This document shows positions 38,771 to 47,157 of a stretch of 64,000 bases of DNA, piece after piece. The notes under the pieces were generated by a model. That model searched no databases, was not told the DNA's origin, and saw nothing but the letters and a program-made list of their open reading frames with translations. Positions within the stretch are counted from its first letter, which is position 1; each line of letters opens with the position of its first letter. A program made the position numbers and the translations under genes. The stretch is taken from the NCBI GenBank assembly GCA_900110395.1, contig FODP01000008.1, forward strand, positions 124,001 through 188,000, given 5' to 3'. Origin of the DNA: Rhodospirillales bacterium URHD0017 (lineage in GTDB: Bacteria > Pseudomonadota > Alphaproteobacteria > Reyranellales > Reyranellaceae).

Positions 38771-40540
38771 ATGACCGCGATGCTGGGTGAGCTGCCGACC
38801 TGGAAACTCGAGGACCTCTATTCCAGTCCCACGGGCACCGATCTCGACGCCGACATCAAGCGCGCCGCTGCCGACGCCGAGGCCTTCGCCAAGGACTATG
38901 AAGGCAAGGTCGCATTGCTCGACGGCAAGGCCCTGGGGGCGGCGGTCGCCCGCTTCGAGAAGCTTTCGGACCTGATGGGCCGCATCGGTTCCTATGCCTC
39001 GCTCTACTACGCGCAGGACATGGCCGATCCCGAGCGCGGCCGCTTTTCGCAGAACGTGTCGGAGGCGCTGACCGACATCGGCACCAAGCTGGTGTTCTTC
39101 CGACTCGAGCTCAACAAGCTCGAGGATACCGACCTTTTAGCCAGGCAGAAGGATCCCGCCCTCGCCAAGTACGCGCCGTGGCTGCGCGACCTGCGCGTCT
39201 ACCGCCCGCACCAGCTCTCCGACGAGATGGAGAAGGCGCTGCACGAGAAATACGTCGTCGGCCGTGCCGCCTGGTCGCGCCTGTTCGACGAGACCATCGC
39301 GCGCCTGCGCTATCCCTTCCGCAACGAGGTGCTGACCGAGCCGCAGATCCTCGACAAGCTCTCCAACAAGGACGCCGATGTCCGCAAGGACGCCGCCAAG
39401 TCGTTCGGCAAGGTGCAGGGCGACAACATCGCGATCTTCTCGCTGGTCACCAATACGCTGGCCAAGGACAAGGAGATCGAGGACCGCTGGCGCAAATATC
39501 CGCGCCCGCAGTCGGCGATGAACCTCGGCAACGTGGTCGAGGACGAGGTCGTCGACGCGCTCGCCGCGTCGGTGAAGGCGGCCTATCCGCGCCTGGCGCA
39601 TCGCTACTACAAGCTCAAGGCCAAGTGGTTCGGCGTCGACAAGATGCCGTACTGGGACCGCAACGCGCCCTTGCCCGAGCACGACGATCGCGTCATCCCG
39701 TGGGCCGAGGCCGAGAAGATCGTGCTCGACGCCTATCGTGCCTTCTCGCCCGACCTCGCCGATGTCGGGCAGAAGTTCTTCGGCACCGGCTGGATCGACG
39801 CGCCGGCGCGGCCGGGCAAGTCGCCGGGCGCCTTCGCCCATCCGACGGTTCCGTCGGCGCATCCCTATCTGCTGCTGAATTACCAGGGCAAGGTGCGCGA
39901 TGTGATGACGCTGGCACACGAGCTGGGTCACGGCGTGCATCAGGTGCTGGCGGCGCGGCAGGGGGCGCTGATGGCCGACACACCGCTGACCTTGGCCGAG
40001 ACCGCCTCGGTGTTCGGCGAGATGCTGACCTTCCAGTCGCTGCTCAAGTCCGCGCCCGACAAGTCGACGCGCAAGGCCATGCTCGCCGGCAAAGTCGAGG
40101 ACATGCTGAACACGGTGGTGCGCCAGATCGCCTTCTACGATTTCGAATCGCGCCTGCACATGGCACGCCGCCAGGGCGAGTTGACACCCGACCAGATCGG
40201 CGAAATCTGGATGGCGGTGCAGACCGAGAGCCTGGGACCGGCTTTCACCTTCGACGAGGAATACAAGGCCTACTGGTCCTACATCGGCCACTTCATCCAT
40301 TCGCCGTTCTACGTCTACGCCTACGCCTTCGGCGACTGCCTGGTGAACTCGCTCTACGCCGCCTACCAGTCGGGCCAGCCCGACTTCCAGGACAAGTACC
40401 TCGACATGCTCAAGGCAGGCGGCGTGAAGCGGCACAAGGAGCTGTTAGCGCCCTTTGGCCTCGATGCCTCCGACCCCGCCTTCTGGGACAAGGGCCTCGG
40501 CGTCATCTCGGGCTTCGTCGACGAGCTGGAGAAGCTTTAG
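38771..40540 (+). CDS. pepF: M3-family oligoendopeptidase F
   Basis: 589 residues, cytoplasmic zinc peptidase cleaving short peptides. The catalytic motif HELGH is at residues 383-387 in MTLAHELGHGVHQVLAARQG, and the third ligand Glu is in LAETASVFGEMLTFQSLLKS. N-terminal helices include WKLEDLYSSPTGTDLDADIK and KLSDLMGRIGSYASLYYAQD; the end shows KAYWSYIGHFIHSPFYVYAY, typical of PepF. AAGGAG precedes the ATG, twelve bases after the GAF gene. As last gene of the liv run it could process imported peptides, though this is only positional. Confidence 0.94.
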   Translation: MTAMLGELPTWKLEDLYSSPTGTDLDADIKRAAADAEAFAKDYEGKVALLDGKALGAAVARFEKLSDLMGRIGSYASLYYAQDMADPERGRFSQNVSEALTDIGTKLVFFRLELNKLEDTDLLARQKDPALAKYAPWLRDLRVYRPHQLSDEMEKALHEKYVVGRAAWSRLFDETIARLRYPFRNEVLTEPQILDKLSNKDADVRKDAAKSFGKVQGDNIAIFSLVTNTLAKDKEIEDRWRKYPRPQSAMNLGNVVEDEVVDALAASVKAAYPRLAHRYYKLKAKWFGVDKMPYWDRNAPLPEHDDRVIPWAEAEKIVLDAYRAFSPDLADVGQKFFGTGWIDAPARPGKSPGAFAHPTVPSAHPYLLLNYQGKVRDVMTLAHELGHGVHQVLAARQGALMADTPLTLAETASVFGEMLTFQSLLKSAPDKSTRKAMLAGKVEDMLNTVVRQIAFYDFESRLHMARRQGELTPDQIGEIWMAVQTESLGPAFTFDEEYKAYWSYIGHFIHSPFYVYAYAFGDCLVNSLYAAYQSGQPDFQDKYLDMLKAGGVKRHKELLAPFGLDASDPAFWDKGLGVISGFVDELEKL

Positions 40541-40541
40541 T

Positions 40542-40624
40542 CTTTGCTGGGAGCGCGCCACTCCGTGGCGCTCTTTGTCGATCATACCGCATGAGCGCCA
40601 CAGAGTGGCGCGCGTCCAGCAAAG
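40542..40624. repeat. 32-base inverted repeat downstream of pepF
   Basis: Left arm 40542-40573 and right arm 40593-40624 are complementary with three mismatches and a 19-base loop. Each arm has its own palindrome (GCGCCAC-TCC-GTGGCGC in the left). Same nested layout as the repeats at 36318-36389 and 52121-52190 but with different core sequence. The following 179 bases to the next gene show only a small hairpin (CGGGT...ACCCG). Confidence 0.93.
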
Positions 40625-40803
40625 AGCGTTGACAGCTCGCGGAAGCGGCCGCAGTCTCGCCGCGGGTGGATACGACCCGCCGCTTGCGCCCTTTGGGTAT
40701 GGTGAACGTATCGAGCCTCGTTCAGGCACCCCTTTGCCACGGCAAACGGATCAGTAACGCAAGCAACTGACTTTTCCGTCCTGCCGCCTGCAGAGGATGA
40801 ACA

Positions 40804-41592
40804 ATGCGAGACTATCGTGATGCCAAAACCATGGCGCAGACGCTGCGCCAGGCGCTCAAGGACAAGTCGGTTTCCCTGACTCACAGCGAAAGCCTGGAGC
40901 TGATCGCCAGGGTCCTGGGCCTGGCTGACTGGAATACCTTGTCGGCGCGGATCAATGCGTCGCCGAAGCCGGCCTCGGCGGAAACGCCGACCGTCAGAAG
41001 GCCGGTCCTGCCGCTGCGCGACCTGGTCCTTTTTCCCTGGATGACGTCGCCGATCTACGCCATGCGCCCCAAGTCGCTGGCGGCGATCGAGCAGGCCATG
41101 GTCTCCGACAAGGAGATGTTCTTTGTCACGCAGAAGCGTGTCGCCGACGACGATCCGGCGGGGGATGACCTCTACACGCTCGGCGTCGTGGCAAGGCCGA
41201 TCGAGGTCGCCAAGACGCCCGACGGCGCCATCAAGATGCTGGTTCAGGGCCTGCGGCGCGCCCGCGCGACCCGCTTCGAGATGGAGGGCGCTTACCTCGT
41301 GGCCGAGCTCGCGGCGGTGTCGCGCGAAGGTGCGGCGCGGGAGGAGGCGGCGACCGTGTCGCAAGAATTGCTGCAGCGCTTCGCGGCCCACACCAACATC
41401 GACCTGGCATCGCCACCCCAGGCGCTGATCATGCTGCCGCGTCTCGAAGATCCCGGCCGCATCGCCGACATGATCGCCCAGTACCTGTCGATCAGCATCG
41501 AACAGCGACAGCAGGTCCTGGAGGCGAGCGACGTCGTGCAGCGGATGCAGATGATCCTGGCGTTGATGGCGCCGGACCGGCAGGCCGCCTGA
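40804..41592 (+). CDS. Fusion of a glyoxalase-superfamily N-terminal module with a Lon substrate-binding (LAN) domain
   Basis: 262 residues. Residues 1-50, RDYRDAKTMAQTLRQALKDK ... HSESLELIARVLGLADWNTL, match the short helical module annotated in databases as glyoxalase superfamily. Residues about 65-255 match the Lon protease N-terminal domain: RRPVLPLRDLVLFPWMTSPI, YAMRPKSLAAIEQAMVSDKE, LYTLGVVARPIEVAKTPDGA and VQGLRRARATRFEMEG. The AAA+ and Ser/Lys protease domains of Lon are absent, so it could be a substrate adaptor or a competitor of Lon. The ATG follows AGAGGATGAACA. It is a single gene preceded by the pepF repeat. Confidence 0.8.
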   Translation: MRDYRDAKTMAQTLRQALKDKSVSLTHSESLELIARVLGLADWNTLSARINASPKPASAETPTVRRPVLPLRDLVLFPWMTSPIYAMRPKSLAAIEQAMVSDKEMFFVTQKRVADDDPAGDDLYTLGVVARPIEVAKTPDGAIKMLVQGLRRARATRFEMEGAYLVAELAAVSREGAAREEAATVSQELLQRFAAHTNIDLASPPQALIMLPRLEDPGRIADMIAQYLSISIEQRQQVLEASDVVQRMQMILALMAPDRQAA

Positions 41593-41665
41593 CGTCGAGG
41601 TGGCAACGCACCCCGATCGACCCTATATCGGTCGGGATGCGGGATGAACACTTCTTGAGCCAGGC

Positions 41666-43000
41666 ATGAGCCAGGACGAGGGCGATTCCCTCGGCGGCCG
41701 GCTCGGGCGCTATGCGCGGGTCGGCAGCTCGGTCGGCGGCCTGGCGGTCAAGCTCGCCGGCCAGCGCTATCTCGGCTGGACGCTCGACCGTGACAAGCAC
41801 GCGTCGGAGCTGAAGGCGGCGCTGGGCGGCCTGAAGGGGCCGCTGATGAAGGCTGCCCAGCTTATCGCCACGATCCCCGACGCCCTGCCGCCGGAATATG
41901 CCAAGGAGCTCGCACAGCTGCAGGCCAATGCGCCCGCCATGGGCTGGACCTTCGTGCGCCGGCGCATGGCGACGGAGTTGGGGCCGGACTGGCAGGCGAA
42001 GTTCGGCACGTTCGACAAGGAGGCCTCGTTCGCGGCCTCGCTGGGCCAGGTCCATCGCGCGACGCTGCTCGACGGCACCGAGGTCGCGGCCAAGCTTCAG
42101 TATCCCGACATGGCCTCCGCGCTCGAAGCCGATCTCAACCAGCTGAAGCTGGTGTTCGCCGTCGGCCAACGGTTCGACCCCGCCATCCGTACCGACGAGA
42201 TCCATGCCGAGATCACCACGCGGCTACGCGAAGAGCTCGATTATCGCCGCGAAGCCAAGCACGTCGCGCTCTACCGCCACATGCTGCGCGACGAGCCCAA
42301 CGTGCATGTCCCTGAGGTCGTGGCCTCACATTCGACCGACCGGCTGCTCACCATGACCTGGCTCCAGGGCGAGCCGTTGCTCAACTGGAAGAGCCGCTCG
42401 CAGGAGGAGAAGGACCAGCTCGCCATTCACATGTTCCGCGCCTGGTACGTGCCGTTCTACGTCTACGGCGTGATCCACGGCGATCCGCATCTCGGCAACT
42501 ACACGGTGCGGCCCGACGGCTCCGTGAACCTGATGGATTTCGGCTGCGTGCGGATCTTCCCGCCACGCTTCGTGCGCGGCTCGATCGAGCTCTATCGCGC
42601 GCTGATGACCGACGACCAGGACCGCGCCGTGGCGGCCTACGAGGATTGGGGTTTCACGGGGTTGAGCCGCGAGATGATCACCGTGCTGAACCGCTGGGCC
42701 GCCTTCCTCTACGGTCCGCTGATGGACGACCGGCCACGCCGCCTGACCGAGGGCATGGCCGACGGGCATGGCCGCGAGATGGCGCAGAACGTGTTCGGCG
42801 AGCTGCGCCGCATGGGCGGCGTGCGCCCGCCGCGCGAGTTCGTGTTCATGGACCGCGCCGCCATCGGGCTCGGCGCCGTGTTCATCCATCTGCGTGCCTC
42901 GATCAACTGGCATCGCCTGTTCGAGAGCCTGATCGAGGGTTTCGACGTCGAGGCGCTGACGCAGCGCCAGCAGGCGGCATTGGCGGAGGCCGGACTATGA
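41666..43000 (+). CDS. ABC1/AarF-UbiB family atypical kinase
   Basis: 444 residues. LGGLKGPLMKAAQLIATIPD is the family's N-terminal KxGQ-like region, here KAAQ; FAASLGQVHRATLLDGTEVA and AAKLQYPDMASALEADLNQL give the ATP-binding QVH and Lys; VIHGDPHLGNYTVRPDGSVN is the catalytic loop; LMDFGCVRIFPPRFVRG holds the DFG motif. Members support ubiquinone biosynthesis or lipid homeostasis through an ATPase activity. The stop overlaps the DUF302 start (ATGA), beginning a three-gene operon. Confidence 0.9.
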   Translation: MSQDEGDSLGGRLGRYARVGSSVGGLAVKLAGQRYLGWTLDRDKHASELKAALGGLKGPLMKAAQLIATIPDALPPEYAKELAQLQANAPAMGWTFVRRRMATELGPDWQAKFGTFDKEASFAASLGQVHRATLLDGTEVAAKLQYPDMASALEADLNQLKLVFAVGQRFDPAIRTDEIHAEITTRLREELDYRREAKHVALYRHMLRDEPNVHVPEVVASHSTDRLLTMTWLQGEPLLNWKSRSQEEKDQLAIHMFRAWYVPFYVYGVIHGDPHLGNYTVRPDGSVNLMDFGCVRIFPPRFVRGSIELYRALMTDDQDRAVAAYEDWGFTGLSREMITVLNRWAAFLYGPLMDDRPRRLTEGMADGHGREMAQNVFGELRRMGGVRPPREFVFMDRAAIGLGAVFIHLRASINWHRLFESLIEGFDVEALTQRQQAALAEAGL

Positions 43001-43386
43001 GTGCCCAGGGACTGCGCGTGCTGCCGAGCCGTCACGGCGCGGTCGAGACGCTGGAGCGGCTGGAAGCCGTCATTGCGCGGCAGGGCATGGCGGTCTTCGC
43101 CCGCATCGACCATGGCGCCGCGGCGGAGAAGGCCGGCCTGGAATTGCGGCCGACCGTCGTGGTGTTCTTCGGCAATCCGCGCGCCGGCACGCCCGCCATG
43201 CAGGCGACGCCGACGCTCGCCATCGACCTGCCGCTCAGGATACTGATCTGGCAGGACGAGAAGGGGACCTGGCTCGCCTACAACGAGCCGGGCTGGCTGT
43301 TCCGGCGCCACGGCATTGTCGACGACGGCACCGCCGACATCATGAACGACGTGCTGGCGAGCATCGCGGCGGAAGCGGCGGGATGA
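42997..43386 (+). CDS. DUF302 family protein
   Basis: 129 residues, one domain. LERLEAVIARQGMAVFARID, HGAAAEKAGLELRPTVVVFF, GNPRAGTPAMQATPTLAIDL and PLRILIWQDEKGTWLAYNEP reproduce the DUF302 fold, including the GNPxxGTxxM core. No signal peptide is visible. Start and stop overlap both neighbours by four bases, so it is translationally coupled with the ABC1 kinase and the epimerase. Function unknown; related proteins have been linked to stress or oxidation responses, which the sequence cannot show. Confidence 0.9.
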   Translation: MSAQGLRVLPSRHGAVETLERLEAVIARQGMAVFARIDHGAAAEKAGLELRPTVVVFFGNPRAGTPAMQATPTLAIDLPLRILIWQDEKGTWLAYNEPGWLFRRHGIVDDGTADIMNDVLASIAAEAAG

Positions 43387-44297
43387 ACATCCTGGTCACG
43401 GGTTCATCAGGCTGGCTCGGCCAGACCCTGGTGCCGCGGCTCGTGCGCGACGGCCACAAGGTCGTAGGTCTCGACCCCGAGCCCGGCCCGACCACCGAGG
43501 TCGTGGGCTCGGTCGTCGATCGCGCCCTGGTGCGCCATCTCGTGCGCGACCACGGCATCGAGGCGATCGTGCATGGCGCGGCGCGCCACAAGCCGCACAT
43601 CGAGACGCACGACAATTCGGAGTTCGCGGCGGTGAACGTGCAGGGCACGCTCAATCTCCTCGAGGAGGCCATCGCGCCGGGCTCGAAGGTCGACCGCTTC
43701 GTCTTCACCTCGACCACCTCGCTGATGATCTCGCAGAAGATCCGCGACGGCAAAGTCGGCGGCGCCCGCGAGGCGATGTGGATCGACGAGACGCTGGGGC
43801 CGCTCGAGCCGCGCAACATCTACGGTGTGAGCAAGCGCGCCGCCGAGGAGCTGTGCCGGCTGTTCAACCATCTGCACAAGCTGCCGATCGTGATCCTGCG
43901 CGCCTCGCGGTTCTTCCCCGAGGCGGACGACATGGCACACGCCATCGAGCAGTCGGGCGACAACACCAAGGCCAACGAGTTCCTGTTCCGTCGGCTGTCG
44001 GTCGAGGACGCCGCCGAGGCGCATGTCGCGGCGCTGGCCAAGGCGCGCGAGATCGGCTTCGACACCTTCATCGTCTCGGCCATGACGCCGTTCTCGCGCC
44101 AGGATTGCCGCGATCTGATCGTCGACGCGCCGAGCGTGGTGGCGCGCTATTTCCCGGATTATCGTGCCCTCTACGACAAGCGCGGCTGGACGATGTTCGC
44201 CTCGATCGACCGGGTTTATGACGCGAGCAAGGCGCGGTACGGGCTGGGCTTCACTTGCCGGACGGGCTTCGCGGAAATCCTCGAGAGTTTGCGCTGA
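43383..44297 (+). CDS. NAD(P)-dependent epimerase/dehydratase
   Basis: 304 residues, extended SDR. NILVTGSSGWLGQTLVPRLV gives the nucleotide-binding GxxGxxG; IVHGAARHKPHIETHDNSEF and AVNVQGTLNLLEEAIAPGSK follow; the active site is FVFTSTTSLMISQKIRDGKV with the Ser/Thr region and NIYGVSKRAAEELCRLFNHL with YxxxK. The substrate is not evident; it may act on a sugar nucleotide or another hydroxy/keto compound. Last gene of the ABC1 - DUF302 - epimerase operon. Confidence 0.88.
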   Translation: MNILVTGSSGWLGQTLVPRLVRDGHKVVGLDPEPGPTTEVVGSVVDRALVRHLVRDHGIEAIVHGAARHKPHIETHDNSEFAAVNVQGTLNLLEEAIAPGSKVDRFVFTSTTSLMISQKIRDGKVGGAREAMWIDETLGPLEPRNIYGVSKRAAEELCRLFNHLHKLPIVILRASRFFPEADDMAHAIEQSGDNTKANEFLFRRLSVEDAAEAHVAALAKAREIGFDTFIVSAMTPFSRQDCRDLIVDAPSVVARYFPDYRALYDKRGWTMFASIDRVYDASKARYGLGFTCRTGFAEILESLR

Positions 44298-44412
44298 CCG
44301 GCGCGCCGTTGGCGCCGTTGACGATCGGGCACCAGGCGCCGAGAATGGCGTCAGCTGATGCACGACTCTACGTCTCCCCTTCATTCCGGGAGATTGATGT
44401 GCGCATCCCTTT

Positions 44413-44841
44413 TTGAGTGTCGCCCTGATGTTGGTCCTGGCAGGCTGTGTCGCGCCGGTTCCCCCAAGCGCGCCCGACACGGCACTCGTCCCAACACAGG
44501 TCACCCCTTGGCGATGCCGCGAGTTCACTGCGCCGGTCATGGTTGAAGGGCAGCAGCAACAAGCCGTCGGTCAAACGTGCCAGCAGCCCGACGGCAGCTG
44601 GCAGGTCACGCTGAACACGCCCGGCTTGCCGCAGCAGGTCTACACGCTGCCTCCCGAGGCGATCAATGCGTATCCCTACCCCGAGCCAGTCTACGCGTGG
44701 AATCCCTGGTTCTATGGGCCGCTTTTTGTCGGCAGTCCGGTCTTCCTGACCAACGGTGTGCGCCATCACCATCATTTCCACCACAACGGGTCGCACAAAG
44801 GGGCGGCCCGCCATGGCGGCTCTCGCGGCGGCCGAAAATGA
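44413..44841 (+). CDS. Putative His-rich lipoprotein; start probably disrupted by a one-base slip
   Basis: 142 residues from a TTG at 44413. SVALMLVLAGCVAPVPPSAP has a lipobox LAGC, but the signal is too short and has no positive start. An ATG at 44397 with GGGAGA upstream would begin MCASL and would join this frame if the T run at 44410-44414 had four T instead of five, giving a normal signal peptide. The mature part, EFTAPVMVEGQQQQAVGQTC, QPDGSWQVTLNT and PPEAINAYPYPEPVYAWNPW, ends in a His-rich tail RHHHHFHHNGSHKGAARHGG that could bind metal. No named family recognised. Confidence 0.65.
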   Translation: MSVALMLVLAGCVAPVPPSAPDTALVPTQVTPWRCREFTAPVMVEGQQQQAVGQTCQQPDGSWQVTLNTPGLPQQVYTLPPEAINAYPYPEPVYAWNPWFYGPLFVGSPVFLTNGVRHHHHFHHNGSHKGAARHGGSRGGRK

Positions 44842-44844
44842 CCA

Positions 44845-46470
44845 TCAGCCCCTGACGCGCGGCATCATGATCATGTCCCACGGGCTGGGGACATCGCCGT
44901 GCGGCACCCAGACCAGCGCGGGTGCATTGAGCGCGAAGGCCTTCTTCAGGCAGGCCTCGAGCTCAGTCGCATCCAGCGCCTTGAAGGTGGCGATGCCGAA
45001 GCTCTCGGCGAGCTTGCCGAAATCGGGGTTCTGCAGGTCCGAGGCGATCAGCCGATTGCCGTAGTGCTGCTGCTGGATGCGCTTGACGTTGCCGAAGCCG
45101 CCATTGTCGAACACCACGACGACGACCGCGAGGTTGTGGCGCGCCGCGGTGGCGAGCTCGCCCACCTGGTACATGAAGCCGCCGTCGCCCGCGATTGCCA
45201 GCACCTTCTTGTCGGGACAGGCCGCCTTGGCGCCCAGCGCCGTGCCAAAACCCCAGCCGAGGTTGTCCTGGTAGCCGGGCGAGAGGAACGTGCGCGGCTT
45301 CTCGATCGGCAGCGCCACGCGCGAAGCGAAGCCGATCTGCGACACCTCGTCGACGAAGATGCCGTCCTCGGGCAGCGCGGCGCGGATCGCCTTCAGGAAC
45401 GAGACCTGCGGCTCCAGCCGCGACAGGCGCTCGGCGAGCCAGGCGCGATGGCCTTTCAGCTCCTCGGCGCACGAAGGACGCGCACGATTGTGCGTGGGTA
45501 GCGCAGCGATCAGCGCGCGCAATTGCGGTGCCGCATCGCCAATCAGGGCAACGTCGGGTTTGCGCAGGCGCTCCGGCTCATCGGGGTCGATGTCGAGGCG
45601 CACGACCTTGAGGTTCTGGTCGATGCCCCAGCTGCCGTTCTGGATGAAGAAGCGCGTGCCGACCGCCAGCACGGCGTCGGCGTCCTTCCACAGGCGATGG
45701 CCGACCGGCATGTCGACGGCCAGCCGATGCGAGGAGGGGATGACGCCGCGGCCTCGGCGGTAGGAGCTGACCGGCGCCTCCAGCATCTCGGCGAGCTCGA
45801 TCACCTCGGCGCTGGCGTCGATGGCGCCGCCGCCGACCACGATGATCGGTCGCTCGGCCGCGCCCAGGATCTTGGCGGCCGCGGTAATCGCTTCGTCATC
45901 GATCGCTTCGGCGGGCCGCGGTAGGGGACCGTCGGGCAACACCACCTCGGCGCGCTTGGCCCAGGTGTCGAGTGCGCATTCCAGTGCCACCGGCCGCGGC
46001 CGGCCGGTCGTGGCGTGCCACACCGCTTTCCTCACCAGCGTCGGCGCCTCCTGCGGGCTTCTGATGCGCTCGGCCCACTTGGTGATGTGGCGCAGCAGGC
46101 CGAGCTGGTCGTGGATCTCGTGCAGATGGCCATGGCCCTTGTCGATGTCGGCCTGCGGGATCTGGCCGATGAGGCCGATCACCGGTGCGTTCATGCCATA
46201 TGCCGTTAGCAGGGCCGCGCCGGCATTCAGCATGCCAGGGCCAGGCACGACGGCGAAGGCCTGCGGCTTGCCGGTGGCGAGCGCCGCGCCCAGCGCCATG
46301 TAGGCCGCGGTCTGCTCGTGTCGTGGATGAATCACGCGCAAGCGATCGGAGGCGTGATAGAAGGCATCGAACAACGGATCGTGGTGTAGGCCGGGCAGGG
46401 CGTAGACCGTGTCGAGGCCATGGCGCAGGAGGGTTTCGACCGTGGCTTCGGCAGTCGTGAGGCGGGGCAT
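44845..46470 (-). CDS. Thiamine-diphosphate-dependent enzyme of the acetolactate synthase family
   Basis: 541 residues with three domains: the pyrimidine-binding domain has its catalytic Glu52 in RVIHPRHEQTAAYMALGAAL; the middle domain has AERPIIVVGGGAIDASAEVI; the pyrophosphate domain has GDGGFMYQVGELATAARHNL and VVVVFDNGGFGNVKRIQQQ, a clear TPP/Mg site (GDGGF ... NNGGF type). Acetolactate synthase, glyoxylate carboligase and oxalyl-CoA- or benzoylformate-decarboxylase relatives share this layout; the absence of a regulatory-subunit gene argues against the biosynthetic synthase. It is convergent with the lipoprotein at 44413. Confidence 0.88.
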   Translation of the reverse strand: MPRLTTAEATVETLLRHGLDTVYALPGLHHDPLFDAFYHASDRLRVIHPRHEQTAAYMALGAALATGKPQAFAVVPGPGMLNAGAALLTAYGMNAPVIGLIGQIPQADIDKGHGHLHEIHDQLGLLRHITKWAERIRSPQEAPTLVRKAVWHATTGRPRPVALECALDTWAKRAEVVLPDGPLPRPAEAIDDEAITAAAKILGAAERPIIVVGGGAIDASAEVIELAEMLEAPVSSYRRGRGVIPSSHRLAVDMPVGHRLWKDADAVLAVGTRFFIQNGSWGIDQNLKVVRLDIDPDEPERLRKPDVALIGDAAPQLRALIAALPTHNRARPSCAEELKGHRAWLAERLSRLEPQVSFLKAIRAALPEDGIFVDEVSQIGFASRVALPIEKPRTFLSPGYQDNLGWGFGTALGAKAACPDKKVLAIAGDGGFMYQVGELATAARHNLAVVVVVFDNGGFGNVKRIQQQHYGNRLIASDLQNPDFGKLAESFGIATFKALDATELEACLKKAFALNAPALVWVPHGDVPSPWDMIMMPRVRG

Positions 46471-46515
46471 GCTGCCGGTCTATAGAGGCCGTCGGATGCG
46501 ATCAAGGCGCGGCGC

Positions 46516-47157
46516 ATGCGCCTGATCCTGTTCGCGCTGTTCCTGGTCGGCGCCGTGGCGCTCGCCGGCGTGCTGCTGGCCTGGCTCGCCGAGCGGCGGC
46601 TCGACAGCCTCGCCGATGCCAGGATGTCCGGCGATCCGAGCCGCCTCCCGGACGTCGACGTGGCGCTGGTGCTGGGCACCGCGCCGATCGGGCCGGAGGG
46701 CGGCCCCAACGTCTATTTCGTGCGTCGCCTCGATGCCGCCGCCGCGCTGTGGAAGGCGGGCAAGGTCAAATACCTCATCGTCTCGGGCAGCGACATCGAA
46801 CCGGACGCGATGCGTGATGGCCTGATCGCGCGCGGCGTACCGGCAGCCGCGATCTATCGCGACCTCGCGGGGGATCGGACCTGGGATTCGGTGCTGCGCG
46901 CGCGCGACGTGTTCGGCCAGAAGCGCCTGATCATCGTCTCGCAGCGCTTTCATCTCAGCCGCGCGCTGTTCCTGGCAAGCCATGCCGGCATCGAGGCGTG
47001 GGGCTTCGAGGCGCGCGACGTCGCTTCGCCCTACAGTGTGTTCACCGAGCTGCGACGCTTCCCCTCGGCGCTGCGGGCCTTCTTCGACGTGTGGACCGAG
47101 GTGCCGCCGCCGCAATCCGCGCCGACGGTGAGGATCGGCACCGATCCGCCATCGTGA
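46516..47157 (+). CDS. SanA/YdcF (DUF218) family membrane protein, copy 1
   Basis: 213 residues. One N-terminal helix, LILFALFLVGAVALAGVLLA, anchors a periplasmic domain. The DUF218 core has VDVALVLGTAPIGPEGGPN, RLDAAAALWKAGKVKYLIVS, ARGVPAAAIYRDLAGDRTWD and KRLIIVSQRFHLSRALFLAS, HAGIEAWGFEARDV. E. coli SanA and ElyC belong here and affect cell-envelope permeability or lipid-carrier handling; the function is not settled. It overlaps the next gene by four bases and is clearly paralogous to it. Confidence 0.88.
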   Translation: MRLILFALFLVGAVALAGVLLAWLAERRLDSLADARMSGDPSRLPDVDVALVLGTAPIGPEGGPNVYFVRRLDAAAALWKAGKVKYLIVSGSDIEPDAMRDGLIARGVPAAAIYRDLAGDRTWDSVLRARDVFGQKRLIIVSQRFHLSRALFLASHAGIEAWGFEARDVASPYSVFTELRRFPSALRAFFDVWTEVPPPQSAPTVRIGTDPPS

